A stretch of 64,000 nt of DNA from Auanema rhodensis (GCA_964057225.1 OZ059898.1:5642001-5706000); one strand, 5' to 3'; shown: positions 1 to 12,954, counted from the first letter of the stretch. The notes: generated from the sequence alone by a model not told the origin. Numbers and translations: made by a program.

Positions 1-860
1 GTATTCGAAAAAATGAAATTTATTTTATTTTAAGCGGAAGAAAGATTTTCATGACCAGGCTATTCTGAGAGGTCATTGAAAGTTTAAAAAAAGGAAATGG
101 AATGAATAGAAAGAAAGAGCTGCAAGCAAGACGTAGAAAAAATAAGTTTTAGATGGCTCAGCTTCTATCATCCTCATCTGATTAGTTTACTCTATTGAAT
201 TTTACTTTTCATTCTCTAATGAGCTTAATATGGATATCAAAAGAATAATCTGACTTAGAAGGGCTCATATGAAAGAAGAAAAGAATTTGTATGTTGGCAG
301 TTGGTAGAGATAATAGAGGAGAAACGAGAACAAGCAAAGAGGATTGTGGGGGGGGGGCAAGAGGAAGGGGGCATTTCGATAGAATAATTTGAAGAATTTT
401 TTTGGTTTCATACTGAATACTAAATGAAAAACATTTAGAATGAAACTGAATATTCAATGATTACTATTATGTTACAAAACAGATTTTTGTCACTGAGTAG
501 ACTATATTTTGAAATAAAAAAAGTTATTTTTATTGAAATATTTATTATTCTTTATTGTATTTCATAGACTAAAACTACATTTCATATTCATAACGAACTA
601 TATAGCTTGCTTCGTTGCCATGGTAAATTCTCTCACTCATCAGCCTAAAGAGAAAAAGATTAATCTCAAACTTAAATAAGTGAATGAACAAGATTTTCAA
701 TTAGGAGCTGCAAGAAATAATTAATTCAATTTCTAGTCTTAACGTTAAAAAAAGAACAATTGATAGTGGTATTATACATATATCTAAATATAGCTATGTG
801 GTTTTGAAACAAGAAAAAAACGTTTATTTTCTCAGCAAAATATTTTTTTTAATATTTCAG
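1..860. other. Left edge, no supported exon; probably intron
   Basis: No reading frame here looks coding. The stretch is AT-rich, with a run of ten G at 348-357. It ends in a good acceptor (AATATTTCAG, 851-860) in front of the first visible exon of the plus-strand gene, so at least its right part is probably an intron of that gene. Where the upstream exons lie cannot be seen. Confidence 0.5.
348..357 (+). repeat. Mononucleotide tract G10
   Basis: Ten G in a row inside a purine-rich stretch. The left flank (GATTGT) resembles that of the G11 tract at 12944. Confidence 0.9.
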
Positions 861-2200
861 GCATATGATTACTCAGAAGAAATAAGCCAACATCAAAATT
901 CTAAGCGTGATAATCAATCTCCTACACTTGTGAAACAGAAAACAATCGAAAGTGTTCGATTTGTGATTGAACCTACAGAAATTGAAGATAATGTTGAATA
1001 TAGAAGTCCCTCGACTTCTGAAATATCGGGATCTTCAACTTCGGAACGGCTATCGTGTTCACCTACAGCTGCCGGCGGATTTGCACATCCTATTGTTGGA
1101 TATCAAGCTGCATCTGGTGGCAGTGGAATGACTTCAACTGAATCTGTAGAATCGAATGGTATATGGATGAAGCAGATTAACTCAGAAGCAGATGTAGTAC
1201 CTGTTAATAACCAAACTGAAGTGGTCAATGAGCCAGAACGAGAAAATGAAATATCTAAAACGGAAAATGAGCATTTACAGAATATTGTTCGAACTATCAT
1301 TCAGATTTTGTCATCACAATTTCAATGTGCCACTGTACTTACACTTGACATAGGTAACAGGTATGTGCTTCTTTATTTTTTAAAAAAGAAAATTCTTTTA
1401 GTGTAATTCTTAAAATAAGGGGTTTCGAAATTTTACATACCATTTGCTCTATCAACGTGTAATTATAAATGTTTTCGAATAACAACCTTCCCATCTAGCA
1501 GTTTCTTTTTCCTTTCTATATTACAAAAAAAATACTTTTGAGATTCAATCACGAGGGGTTAAAGGTAACCCAAATGAACAGTTGTTGCGTTGATAGAATA
1601 GTCACAAAAGTAAAAGATGTAGGAAAGATGAAAATCTTTTACGAGAAACAAAAAGGCCAGCAGCCGTCTCTCTGCAATTACAATAAGTGAGAGAGAAAGG
1701 CTGAAGATAGAGACAAGAAAAAGCAACAGTTGACGTTTTGGAGATTAGGCGACGAATAAGACCGGATAGATGAGAAAACAGCTTCCTTTTCATTTCGCAT
1801 ACAATTGCTCAACCAAATACTTCTCTATAGTTGAGAAAAAGGGATAATGAATGGGAAAAAAGGGAGTAAGGGAGTGGGGAAGTAGACAATTCCGATAACA
1901 TTTCCAAGTAAAAATTTTTTTTCCAAAAAAAAAGAAAGTTTTATAGTAAATCCTATAACATTCTCAATTTTTAGCTTGCGAGACCTCATAGTAGCATTAG
2001 CAAGACAACATTTCCAGCGAGTTCCAACAGATCTTTTGCATTCTCAGTTAGGTTCTGTTGTTTTAGATGTTGTAAATCCATACTTGGATATGCCAATTCA
2101 ACCAAATCGGAAACAATTTCTTAGAGAATTATCTGTTATACTATATAATGAACTGTCATTTTTCCATATTTTAAATTCTGTACAATCAATACCTGATTAA
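861..2200 (+). CDS. C-terminal part of an unrecognised protein (two last exons)
   Basis: Two exons are supported: 861-1360, after a TTTCAG acceptor and before GTATGT, and 1975-2200, after TTTTTAG and ending in TAA. The split codon at the junction (AG + C) keeps the frame and gives ...LDIGNSLRDLIVAL.... The other possible donor, at 1354, runs straight into a stop. The first exon encodes a Ser/Thr/Glu-rich, probably disordered stretch with SPSTSEISGSSTSERLS. It is followed by a predicted helical region (NIVRTIIQILSSQ) that continues into the last exon (LARQHFQRV, VVNPYLDMPIQPNRKQFLREL) and ends ...VQSIPD. The protein starts outside the window. The family was not recognised: the sequence suggests a regulatory or adaptor protein with an alpha-helical C-terminal domain, but no function is claimed. 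A possible polyadenylation signal lies about 70 nt after the stop. Confidence 0.7.
1361..1974 (+). other. 614-nt intron of the first gene
   Basis: It lies between donor GTATGT and acceptor TTTTTAG. The open frames inside are short and show no recognisable protein. The content is AT-rich, with purine-rich stretches on the plus strand around 1,610-1,700 and 1,840-1,890. Confidence 0.6.
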
Positions 2201-2267
2201 TTATAAATAAATTGAATGTATTTGTAAAATGCATTTATAATAATATAGTATATATAAATAATTGATG

Positions 2268-2273
2268 AATAAA
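2268..2273 (+). terminator. Candidate polyadenylation signal AATAAA
   Basis: A canonical AATAAA lies about 70 nt after the stop codon of the left-edge plus-strand gene. It sits inside the 248-nt gap to the convergent armadillo gene. No transcript evidence is available. Confidence 0.4.
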
Positions 2274-2448
2274 GATTTAGAAATTCTACAATTTTTTGAA
2301 AAAATACAAATATTCAATTCCGAAGTATTTGGAAAGTATATGGTTTTACATTATTCTTAGTTAAATAATCTTTCATTAATAACAAAACATTCTCTTTGCT
2401 TGCCTGAAATTATAAAATAAATAATTAAAAAGAAAAAGAATTATATAT

Positions 2449-4266
2449 TCAAACTTTTAAATTGATATCCAATTGTAGAAAAGATTCATTTATATTTTCT
2501 ATCATTTTAGTTTTGATTACATATCCAATATAATGTGGATGATCTGTTATAATGGAGCGAAGACAAGCTATAGATCTTTCCACAATTCGAATATCATTAG
2601 AATTGAGTAAAAATGGAAAAATAGTTATAATTCCTATAAATGTTATGATCATTAATCTTTGAAAAAAAAGATCAATGTTATACCTGCTGCAACTAGATAT
2701 GAATTTCTTTCTGGACTAGCAGCAGTGAGCATATTAGCCAATGTCCATAAACATTCCTATGTAAAGTTCTTTAAAAAATTATTTTTTCTCATATATTTGA
2801 TACTTTCTGCATTTTATTATCATTTGCATCATCAGCTGCTCCTCTCATTATATGCTTGAAGATTTGATTATCTTCAAAGAGACAATCAACATGATTTACA
2901 TTTCCGGCGGCAACATTTGAACAAATCCAAGCAGCTTCTCTGCTTAAATATCGCAAAGGAGATTTCAATGCTTTCAGCTATAAATAATTAACTTATTAGA
3001 ATAAATATATAATCAATATTAACAATAGTGTTATAGAATTGTGGATGTGATAATACTACTTCAGTTTGACGATCATTACCAGTTGCTATATTTCCTAATA
3101 TCCTTAAGCATCCGTGCATATAAGTAAGATCATTCTAAATATATGTCAATTAATAAGGAAAGACGAAAGCAAGAATAAAAACCTTATTAAAAAGAATTAC
3201 AATGTGATCTATAAGTTGTTCTTGACTGGTTATTACTTCAATCTATTTTATTTAAATTTATATTATAATAATTCAAATATTAATAACTACCTGTCTTCCT
3301 GTATTCATATCATCAGCTAAAGCAGCTATTGCCCATAAACAGTCTTTTATGATAAAAGGTGATGAAGGAAACATTATCATTGTTTGATGAAAGCCTTTAA
3401 CTAATTCAACAACAACCTTAAACATATCAGCAACACAGGATGCTTGAAAGAATTTCTCACCATTATCGGAAGATTTGTAATTCCACCACGTACTATGTTT
3501 AGAGCGCACCATACTATGTTTCGAACAACTTTAACCTCTTTTCCATATTCTTTAGATAATAATATATCTCCTATTAACTATAACAAAATTAATGTAAAAT
3601 TGAATATAAATATACTTCTAGAATTGGGTTATCTCTACATTTTTGTTTACAATCACTACAATCTGCGGCTACGTTACCTACAGCCCAAAGTGCTTGAGCT
3701 CTTAATTGACTTCCACGCGGGCTGACCAATGCCAATTCGAATAGGGTCGCAACGGCATTCTAAAATTAATTTTTCAAATACTTAAAAAATATTTCAACTA
3801 CTTGTTCAACAATCAAATGACACATATCATTGGAAATACAAGCTAAATTGGTTAAAATCCAGGCTGCATCAACTAATCTAAGCTCATTTCCTCCATCACT
3901 ACACAGTTCCAATGATTCACCTTCTATATATTCCAATAAACTACTAATCTGAATTTTAAGATTAATTAAGAAAATAATCCAAGCATGTTCAAATCACAAG
4001 CTTTGAATAATCTGATATTTCAGCATTTTGTTCTTCAGACGAGAAGGCCTGACGAAAATAAAGAATAGCAGACTCCTGATTATAATAATTTCAATATTTC
4101 AAAATGTCATTATAATTACTTACTTTTGCAGCTTTTGATGTATTTTCTGTTAATAAACTTAAATAGTTAGCAGTTTCCGATATAGTATTAATTTTCTTCA
4201 TTTATATATGAATAATTAATATATTTGATGATTTCTTACCGTATATGATGAAGTATGTCTACTCAT
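2449..4266 (-). CDS. Importin-alpha-like armadillo-repeat protein
   Basis: A complete gene of twelve short coding exons, about 437 aa. It starts at ATG 4266-4264 and ends in TGA at 2449-2451. Armadillo signatures recur: DAAWILTNLACISND, RAQALWAVGNVAADC, VVRNIVWCALNIVRGG, CLWAIAALADD, MHGCLRILGNIATGND, SREAAWICSNVAAGN and ECLWTLANMLTAASPE. Each is the helix H2-H3 pattern of importin alpha, in which the conserved Trp and Asn line the NLS groove. The usual N-terminal Arg/Lys-rich importin-beta-binding segment is not present. The protein opens with MSRHTSSYT and goes quickly into the repeats, so it may be a divergent importin alpha or a TMCO6-like relative rather than a standard nuclear import adaptor. 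One junction, near 3440-3485, needs a 44-nt intron with GTGAG donor and TTTAAG acceptor to keep frame. Exon 1 is only 27 nt; a second ATG just before exon 2 is an alternative start. Confidence 0.8.
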
Positions 4267-4793
4267 AGCTTCAAAATAATATCCGACCAATTACAACAGA
4301 AATGGAGACGTGAATGAGACATGTGATCACGTGTTAAACGTGAATTATCTTGTATTTATGAAATATATTTATAATTACCTTTTTGGAATTTCTATATAAT
4401 AATAATTTAAATATAGTTATATAAGTAATATTTATTTTTTTAATTCTATGAAAACTACATAGAATTCGATTGTCCCGCACATCAAAAGTGACGAAATGTA
4501 TGAAAAAATCATAATGGCAATGTATTGAGTAGCACAGACAAAAAACTTTTCAAAATGAAAAAACAAACATCTGTACAAAGCAAAATGTTAAGAAATATAT
4601 AAATTATATATATATAAATATATTAAATTCTATTTTTTTTGAAAAGAAAATATGAAAAGCTAAGAATTGTTGGTTATGAGAGAAAAAATTAATTAAAGAA
4701 TTACATTAATCAGATCATGTTGTCAGTGGAATGTAAGTCTTATGTTGACTTTAAAAGGCACAATATGCTTATTAACTGACCATTTGATGACAT
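4267..4793. other. 527-nt gap between two minus-strand genes
   Basis: AT-rich, with no reading frame worth reporting. It separates the stop of the large cysteine-rich gene from the start of the armadillo gene on the same strand, so it holds the 3' UTR of the first and the promoter or outron of the second. It is wider than the spacing usual inside nematode operons. Confidence 0.6.
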
Positions 4794-7700
4794 TTACAAA
4801 ATAAGTTTGGTCAAGAGGGCAACAAGAAGTACACTCATCGTTGATGTGTATGGAGAAGATTTTACTGTTGTTGTAGCAGCAGTAGTGGTAGTAGTTGAAG
4901 TGGATGTTGTAATATCTTTTGGATGATGCATGGTCGTATGATCCATATCTGATGAAGCTGGAGCTGGGGTTGTATCATCCTTAATTATAACTTGAGGATC
5001 TGCATCACGAGATTCTTCAAGAATATTTGATGGTTCATCCTGTAAGTAAAAATTATTTTAAAGCATGTTATTAATGATTTTAATTATACCTTAGATACAG
5101 GAGATGTAATAATACAGCTGGAGTTGTATGATTGAGCCCATTGAATGTGAATTCCGTACACATGGAGTAAAGCATCATAGCCGCATTTCTCCTCCAATTC
5201 GTCAGATGCACAGTTAAGAATTTCATTCATACTGTAAATATATTTTATATATTACTAAAGATTCGATTGAATACTTACATTGGGCACATATCAGTTGTTG
5301 CTTCCTTGGATAAAGGATCAACACCTCCAATCTTTTCAATACATTTACGTCCAGTAGGAGAGTTAGTATAGTCAGAAAGACATTTACCATATTGAACTTG
5401 ATCTTTCTTAGTTACAGGCCTAAAAATAATTAAAAATGAAATTATATTATTGTAAATTGAAACATACTTGTTACAAATGCTATCCATAAGCATGATATTA
5501 GCAGAACTGACAGGCTCAAATTTACATTTCATCTTTTCAATACATGGTCTGTATTTAGAATCAAAAGCATGACAGAAGGATTCTAATTGATTTCCATCAC
5601 TATAAAATAATTTTTTTATTAAAAATTAAAAATTAGTTGGTATTCTTACGCAATGATAGAAATAGGTCTGAAGCTGAAAGTATCGAGTGAGCTTTCACAA
5701 TCCAAATATTGAACAACATCTTCTTCTGAACATCCAGTTAACAAGTCAACAGTTGGAGCAGAAATCTAAAAATAAATTATATTGTTTATGTCATATCAAA
5801 TTATAGCTAATATAATATAATTTAAAATATTAACCGAGCATTTGTGATCATTGATACGTCCATAGTCAGACATAACATCGTATGAATATTCCAATGCAGC
5901 TTCTCCACATTTAGACATAACCTATAAGAAAATTGATTTATAATATGATAAACTTTATTAGATTTACCTCTTTAGCCATGCACTTAGCAGCATTGTTAAG
6001 AGAATCGCAACGCCCAGCGGGGGTAGATGAAATGAATTCAGACATGCAGGACACACCCTGAATTGATTCAAATTTATAAGTAAAAATCAAAATCAAAATG
6101 AATACCATTTGACTAGTAGCAACAGCCTTGAGACAAACTTTATGATGATCAAAAGCAAGTTTAGTGTTACAGATCTTTTGCATCATTTTCTTCAAAGCAA
6201 TATGTTCAGGTATAGCACAAATTCTGGTAGAAACAGAACATTCATCCATTTTCATAACATCTTCGCAAATCTAAAAAGCATAATTAATAATTATTTTTAT
6301 AATAAATTATTATTACCTGGTCCATATTATCAATTTCGTTAATGAGAACCATTGGTAGCATACGGTACTTGGAATAGAACGGTCTTGTACATTCCTCATA
6401 TGATTTCAGTTTTTCCTCATCACACACAGGTAACTGTAATTAGTAACAGTTAGAAAAAAATTTTGTTCAAGTTATTTTACCTTTGGTTCAACCTTTTCAG
6501 GAACTGGATGAGCATTAACTGGAACAATTGGAGAGGCGGAAATAGGACACAAATCTGGTGAAGACATTGCACGGAGGACCTATGTTTTAGATTTAATCTT
6601 TGAGCATCTTTCAAAAAACTCACGTTTATTGGCTTTTCACCACATTTTTCACGAACAATATCTTCTGTACAGTCAACGAACTTTGGCAGAACATTGCGGA
6701 ATGAAGAAAGAGTAAATTGCTTTACAGTTGATATGGTGGATCGAATACATTTAGCGAATGTGGGCTCTTGAATCTAAAATAGAAAAAATAAGAATTTGGT
6801 AGAATATGTAATGAACCTGTCCGAAAACACAGCTCAAGTTATCATCAATAGCCTTGGCTGGATCTGGCTGATCACAAATTCCATTTCCAGCTTGAATCAT
6901 GCAACTGGATACAACACATGGTGTTCTTCCAGATAACAAGAATGAAGCACAAGTACGGAATTCATCTAAATAACATGATGAAAAAATGAATTAACAGAGG
7001 ATGTTACCTGTCAAATTACATCCACCAGCAAACACAGGTGCAAGACTGTTAATGTTTTTAATCATTGACTGTAATCCACCTTGGAATAATTCTTCCATTC
7101 TGGATCCAATATCATTAAGTGGAGCTCCGCAATGCTCAATAATAGCTTCCTCTTCGGCACTACATCCAACTCCAACAATCTTTCCAATTGGGAGTTGACT
7201 AGCAAGCTTGCAACGGTTATCAATAGCAGTAGCAAACTTAGTGACGTAGCTAGTAATCCAGGACGAAGCTTTCTCTCCACATTCAGTCTGAATATAACAT
7301 TTATAAAAAGGAAGAAAATTTTATAACCAATACCTGAATTGTTGATATAGAACAGCTGAGAAGTCTGTTAGCTGATAAACAAGCTTGAGTTGGAGCTCCG
7401 CGCGAGAAGCTAGAAACACAAGCAGCAACAACATCACCTTGTGAGGTCTTACGGAGACATTGACGAATCTGAAAAAACAAACAAACGTAACCAAAAGAAA
7501 TGAAGAAAAAATTATTGGAAACCAATTTTCCCTTTAGTATAAAATATATTTTTTAGGTTAACTGACCTATTTTGGAAATAGGTCATGTCGTGTGCCAATT
7601 ATCGATATTTTAAATGTTTAAATTGGCATTCGCCTTTTCACGTGATTGAGTTGGTTTCAAAGAAATATTTTTTCAAATTTAAATGATTATTCACCTGTTT

Positions 7701-10700
7701 GTATTCTTCGGCTCCATCTCCACAAGCGTATTCAAACATGGCAGTCATTCCCTTAGCCCATAATGGATGACATGGAACTTCAGCAGAACATTCCTTCAAT
7801 GTTGATCATAAGAAAAATTGTATTCAGAGCCTAAAGGAATACCTTGAATTCCGCGAATGCTGCACAAGCTTCATCAATTTGTCTTGGCATCTTAATCACT
7901 GATAAAGGATGTGGTTGGAAAGCTGTAAGTGGCTTAACGCAAGATTCGAATCTGAAATTCAATTATGTGTTCGAATATACATGAAACTTTAATTACTTCT
8001 TCTGCTGATCAGGAGTGCAGAGAGGAGCAGGTGGTGGTCGAGAAACTGGAGCAGAGGTAGTGAGTGGAGCCAATGGACGAGCTTTTGGTAATCTGAAGTT
8101 AGTTATGGTAATTTTCATTTAATAAATAATTAAAATATATAAAATGTTTTAAGCTTACTGTGGAACAACTGGATCTGGTCTTTTAACTGGACGAGCAATG
8201 ATCTCGTCCAAGTTAGATGGAGCAACAGTTGGGCATCCTTCTTCTTCACCCAAAGATGTCATCTGAATAAAATAAGTTTGTTATAATAATCACATAGTTA
8301 AACTTACATCATTTTTCAATTTTCTCAAGTCAGTTAAGGCTTCAGAAGAGCATGTTTGTTCAACAGCTTTTTCTCCACAGGAGAATGTTTCACGAATCAA
8401 ATAGAAGGACTTGCAGAGTAAAGCTTCTCCATGAATACCCTTAAAAGAGAAAACATTAATTAATTATATTGTATTTTATGAAAACCTGAAGCATCATGTT
8501 AACACTGTTTCCAAGATTGGAAAGACCACTTTGACAGTTAGTGTTTTGGTTGCTCTTTGCTGATAATTCTTGAAGACATGGACGATGTTTTGCTAACAAG
8601 GGACGAGAATCAAGAGCGCAAATTGGAGATAAACCAATTCTGAATTGATATATACTTATATACTAAATATTCTACTCAAAGTTACCTTGCTAATGTATTT
8701 AAAGGAGAAGCAAATGAACATCTCTTATTATCTTTGAAAACATTAGCATGAAGGCATTTCTCATAACGGTAAAATTGTTCACAAATGTTGGTAACAACAG
8801 TAGAATTTGGTGTTGCAACCTGAACATAATAACTGAATTTATGAATCGTTTTTCACTTTTCCTACCTCCAAAAGGAAATTCAAGTTTTGGAATTGAGAAA
8901 GCTGCTTGTTGATCTCAATAAGTTCGACGAGACAAGCCAAAGCGGCATTTTCCTAAACAAAAATGATAAATAATATATTTTATAGTTAATTTGTATTATA
9001 TAAAAAAATATTATACAAACCTGATCATCTGTGCACTTTGGCAATTGTGATTGAAGGTGGAATTCACCATCATCTAAGTTGACATGTTGGGATTCATTCT
9101 TCTCTTGCTCATTGAAGCATTTTTTCTCAATGATAACATCATTGATCTTCTCTTGTAAGTCGATAACCATATTTTGGCTTTCAACTTCACAAGCGTCATT
9201 CATTGTGACAATGGCGCAATCAAGATTTGAATTAAATGCTTCTAAGGCTTCACATTCGTTCTTGGCATCCTAAAAAGCAAAATATAATCATAATTGACAT
9301 TCAGAGAAAATTATTCGTACAACTTACCCTGATATTGCATTTTTCTTTTTCCAAAGTAGCTTGGAAGCAATCAGAATGCTTAGCAATGTCATCTTGCATT
9401 TCGCAGAGCTTTTCAGCTACGGCTTTAAATGGAGATTTAGAATAGTCCGAAGAGCAAACATCATAAATATAGTACATAGAGTTAACAGCATCAGCCATGT
9501 TAATAGAAAGTGTCTGAAAAGGTTGGTTCAAACTTCGCATACTTTTGGGAAGTTTCATACTTTAGCTGTAGTTGTTTCAGCCGCTTCAGTTGTGCTCTGA
9601 GCATCGGTTGAGCGAGCTTCATCTTCATCTATAACTGGAACTGGGGCTACAGTAGAAGTCTGAAAAATATCAACTTTTAATTTGTTGTTTCAAAAAAATG
9701 AGGTTTTGAAAGCGACCAGTTTGTTCAATAAATAAATGAAAAATAATGTCGCTGTTACGTGAATTCACGCAACGATCCAAACAAGATACTCACAGCGACG
9801 TTCATGGAAGAAGCAGCTGGAACAGCAGGACAGCGGATAGCTTGAGTAATATGCTGAGATTCCTCTAAGACAGGAGGAAGCATTTCCAAAGCATCGGAAC
9901 TACACTTATTAGTAAATCTGAAAACAAATTGAATTATATGAATTGGTAAAGCTATATTTGAATTACGTTTGGATGCATTCAACATCTTGAGCAATAGATG
10001 AAACTAAACGACAGAATGGTGAAGCAGTTTCATCAAATCTAAATCAAAAATATTATATGTTGACAACGTTTTAGGTAAAGCTTCTAACCTAACAAAGCAT
10101 TGAGTATCACGTCCAGCTCCGAAACAGCTGTCATATTCACGTACAGTAGGCAATACAAGCTGACAAGCATAAACTTCAACGTCTCTCCAAGCAACAACAC
10201 CAGCATCAGGTTGACAAGCTGGTGATGCTCCTTGAATACAGATGTTATATTCTTCCATTAAAGAACATCCACGTTCAACTTTCTCTTGCCTTAAATATCA
10301 TAATGCTTTATAACAAAAAACTTGATATAAAGGAAAATACATTTGTTTGTTAGCCAAGAAAGATGAATTCTCAAAATATATATCATTAATTTCGTGAATA
10401 AAGAGAAGAATTGGTTCAGAACATTCATCAATACGAAGCTGATGTTCATATGGACACTCTTGCTCAGCAGTAGGTGAAGAAGCTGATGCTGATGTAGTAC
10501 TGCCACTAGTGCTACTAGTAGGAGCTTGGCTGGATTCTGAAAATATTTTGATTTGAAACTTTTTGAATATTATTATCAATCCAATTAAAATTGTATGAAT
10601 TTGATCCCAATTACAAAATGCTTTATCAATCTATATGCGAAATAAATGTAATGATCAACATCACCATCGTAATTAGTTGTTGACATGAATGATTTCTTCT

Positions 10701-11434
10701 TTACTAATGATGAAACGAAATGATAAAGACATTTTGATAATGAACAGTCGGATATGACATATAGTCTAAGAAGATACATGTACATCGATAGATGTATGCA
10801 CATATACATATACTCAATATCATTTTTAGAATATGTTTGGGGTAAAGAGATAAATATGTCTGTGGATAATCCAGATAGTTTACCTGAGGTCATCGGAATT
10901 GTATCCTCTTCGTCCTCTTTGTCGTCTTCCCGCATTACTTCCGGATGAGAGGACGTTGGGGATTGCGTAACGATTTCATCAAATGGATCAACTGTGTGAT
11001 GGTGATGAGCTGCTGGTCCCGTTTCATCCGATCTGAACATATAGTGAATATTCCATAAAAATTTTCTCTCAAACAATGGATATTGTGTGGTATACAAGAA
11101 AATATTTTTCCATTTTTTCCTTCGTCAATTATTTGATTTTCGTATACTTTTTGCCAAACCGATAACCCAAATACATAGGTCTGGTCACGAAAAAAAATGG
11201 TTTATAATCGGTAATGCGAAATCTGACACACGATAGCTAATCGAAGAACAAAAACATAAAAAGAATATTTTAGATTACCAACCTATCATCACAATCTGGC
11301 TCACCATCTCCTACCCAATCTTCGGGAATGCAAGTTCCGTCTTTGCAGGTAAAGGTGTTTGGTGGACATTCCGCAACTATCAGGCACATGTTGGCCAGAA
11401 GAACGGCTGACAACAAGGTCAGCCGGATATTCAT
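4794..11434 (-). CDS. Secreted multi-module cysteine-rich protein with LDLa domain and GPI-type tail
   Basis: A large gene with roughly 25 exons and an estimated 1,400-1,500 aa. The start is ATG 11434-11432, followed by a signal peptide (MNIRLTLLSAVLLANMCLIV) and one LDL-receptor class A domain (CPPNTFTCKDGTCIPEDW... with the terminal DCDDRSDE calcium motif, split by an intron). An acidic/His linker comes next, then four cysteine-rich modules. Three open with C-x-n-Y/F/I-x2-C-x2-P: CPYEHQLRIDECSEP, CTPDQQKKFESCVKP and CDEEKLKSYEECTRP. They end in CP-x plus a Pro/Thr/Val-rich linker. A sub-motif of the form KC(G/S)xxAL recurs six times. The C terminus is a Thr-rich stalk and a hydrophobic end (MSVLLVALLTKLIL) with no basic residues after it, typical of GPI attachment. 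It therefore probably sits on the cell surface or in the matrix. The family was not identified; nematode DUF19/chondroitin-proteoglycan-like domains are the nearest guess. Frame continuity and one signal peptide favour a single gene, but a split into two is not excluded. Confidence 0.75.
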
Positions 11435-12540
11435 CTTCTGTCTGTAATTATCGCAAATTATTTAGAAAATGGTTTAACAGAACTAAAAAGAAGAAGTAAA
11501 AACAATAAGAATTATATAATAAACAATATAAATTATAAAAAATAATAAATTTGAATGAGAAAGGAAAGTAACTTCAGAAGATATTGAAGAATATCAAAAG
11601 AATAAATGTAGGAGACACAAACTACACACTACTATAAGAATCATGATCAGACATTCTAATCTCATTGAATCATCTAAGCGAAGAAACGGTATAACTATAT
11701 GTGGTCTTTAACTTATTTAATATCTCTTTTCCTTTGATTCTAACATACATTCTTTGAGTTTCTTTTATCCTTTCTAGCATATTAACTAGGTCTAGTTTCT
11801 ATTATATTGATTCATACATAATGAATTACAAATTTCGTTAAAACCTACCATTTATATACTACATATGTTATAAATAATAATAAAAAGAAACAGAAACACC
11901 AAAGTTGTTTGCAACCAACTGTTATTCAACTTTGTGAAAAATGACTCAAATGATAAAATATAATAAGAAAATACCGGAATAATAAAAAAAATGTCTGATT
12001 CTTTCTATAATTTCGATGAAAATAAGTTGGATGGCTTTACTGTATATTTCTAGGACTATTGAAGATATTATAATGAAGCAAAAAAGATTTTGTAAAAAGG
12101 GTTTGAGAGAAAGTAAAATTGAAGGTGAAAGCCTCTGACTTGTCTTCCGAGATGAATTGAAGAGGTAGATGAGATGAAGTGCGAGCCTCAAGCGAAGTCT
12201 AGTTCATACTTGCCAAATTCACTCAAAAAGAAGAAATAATAGAATAAGGATAGAAACAGGAGAACTATATTCCTTAAATGATTTTAAAATTTAAAGTTTC
12301 CGGGAAAAATGCATGATGAAACCACTTATAACCAACAAATGAGAACGAAAAATGTTAAGTGAGGTATAGTTCAAAATTGAATAAAGTTAAGAACAGATAG
12401 AATTGAAGAACTAAAATTGATTAAAACAATATATGATATAATACTATTATAACTAAATAAATATGACATAATGAAGAATAAATATTATGTTTTAAGATTA
12501 TATTTCTACAAAAATGGAGACTGAAAACGGGTAAAAAGGC

Positions 12541-12780
12541 CCCTCATCTCTTAACCGAAACGGTCCTTGCCTTCTTTTAACCACCTTCCCCTTCTCTTTT
12601 GTCGTTTTCTCTGATTCTCTTTTTGCCTTTCCTTCTTACGATATTTTGCTCTTTCTCTCTATTTTCTCTCTCATTACTCTTCACTCTTCATAGGTTCTCT
12701 CGCCCTCCCGTTGGTCTCTTCTGATTTACAGACAGCCCACCCTTTTTATCTGAGACTGTACCATTCCGTCATCTGATTCT
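12541..12780 (-). promoter_or_regulatory. Pyrimidine-rich block, candidate upstream region of the cysteine-rich gene
   Basis: About 240 nt, strongly C/T-rich on the plus strand and far less AT-rich than its surroundings, 1.1-1.35 kb upstream of the cysteine-rich gene's start. It carries CCTTCCCCTTCTC (12584-12596) and CAGACAGCC (12729-12737), both also present in a similar block upstream of the collagen gene. The promoter role is inference from position and composition. Confidence 0.25.
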
Positions 12781-12943
12781 AATGGTAGTGGAGGTTAGGA
12801 TACTGGGGTATCAGTTGACGGGTTGTTGATCATCGGTAGTAGAAAGAGAATACCAACAAGAGAGAGTATCAAAGAAAGATAAAGAATGAAAGAGGGAGAG
12901 AAAGAAATGGCTCGAGGTATAGGAAGAGAGGTGTCAGAATTGT

Positions 12944-12954
12944 GGGGGGGGGGG
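12944..12954 (+). repeat. Mononucleotide tract G11
   Basis: Eleven G in a row, flanked by purine-rich DNA (AGAATTGT before, AGTCGG after). Two other runs of 10-11 G or C lie at 348-357 and 35520-35530. Confidence 0.9.

Noticed and set aside
4266-4794. Operon of the cysteine-rich gene and the armadillo gene
   Set aside because: Same strand, but about 530 nt apart and with unrelated products; spacing is larger than usual for nematode operons and no trans-splice evidence is available.
10585-11097. 170-aa minus-strand open frame
   Set aside because: Only its first part (10885-11033) is an exon of the cysteine-rich gene; the rest reads through an intron.
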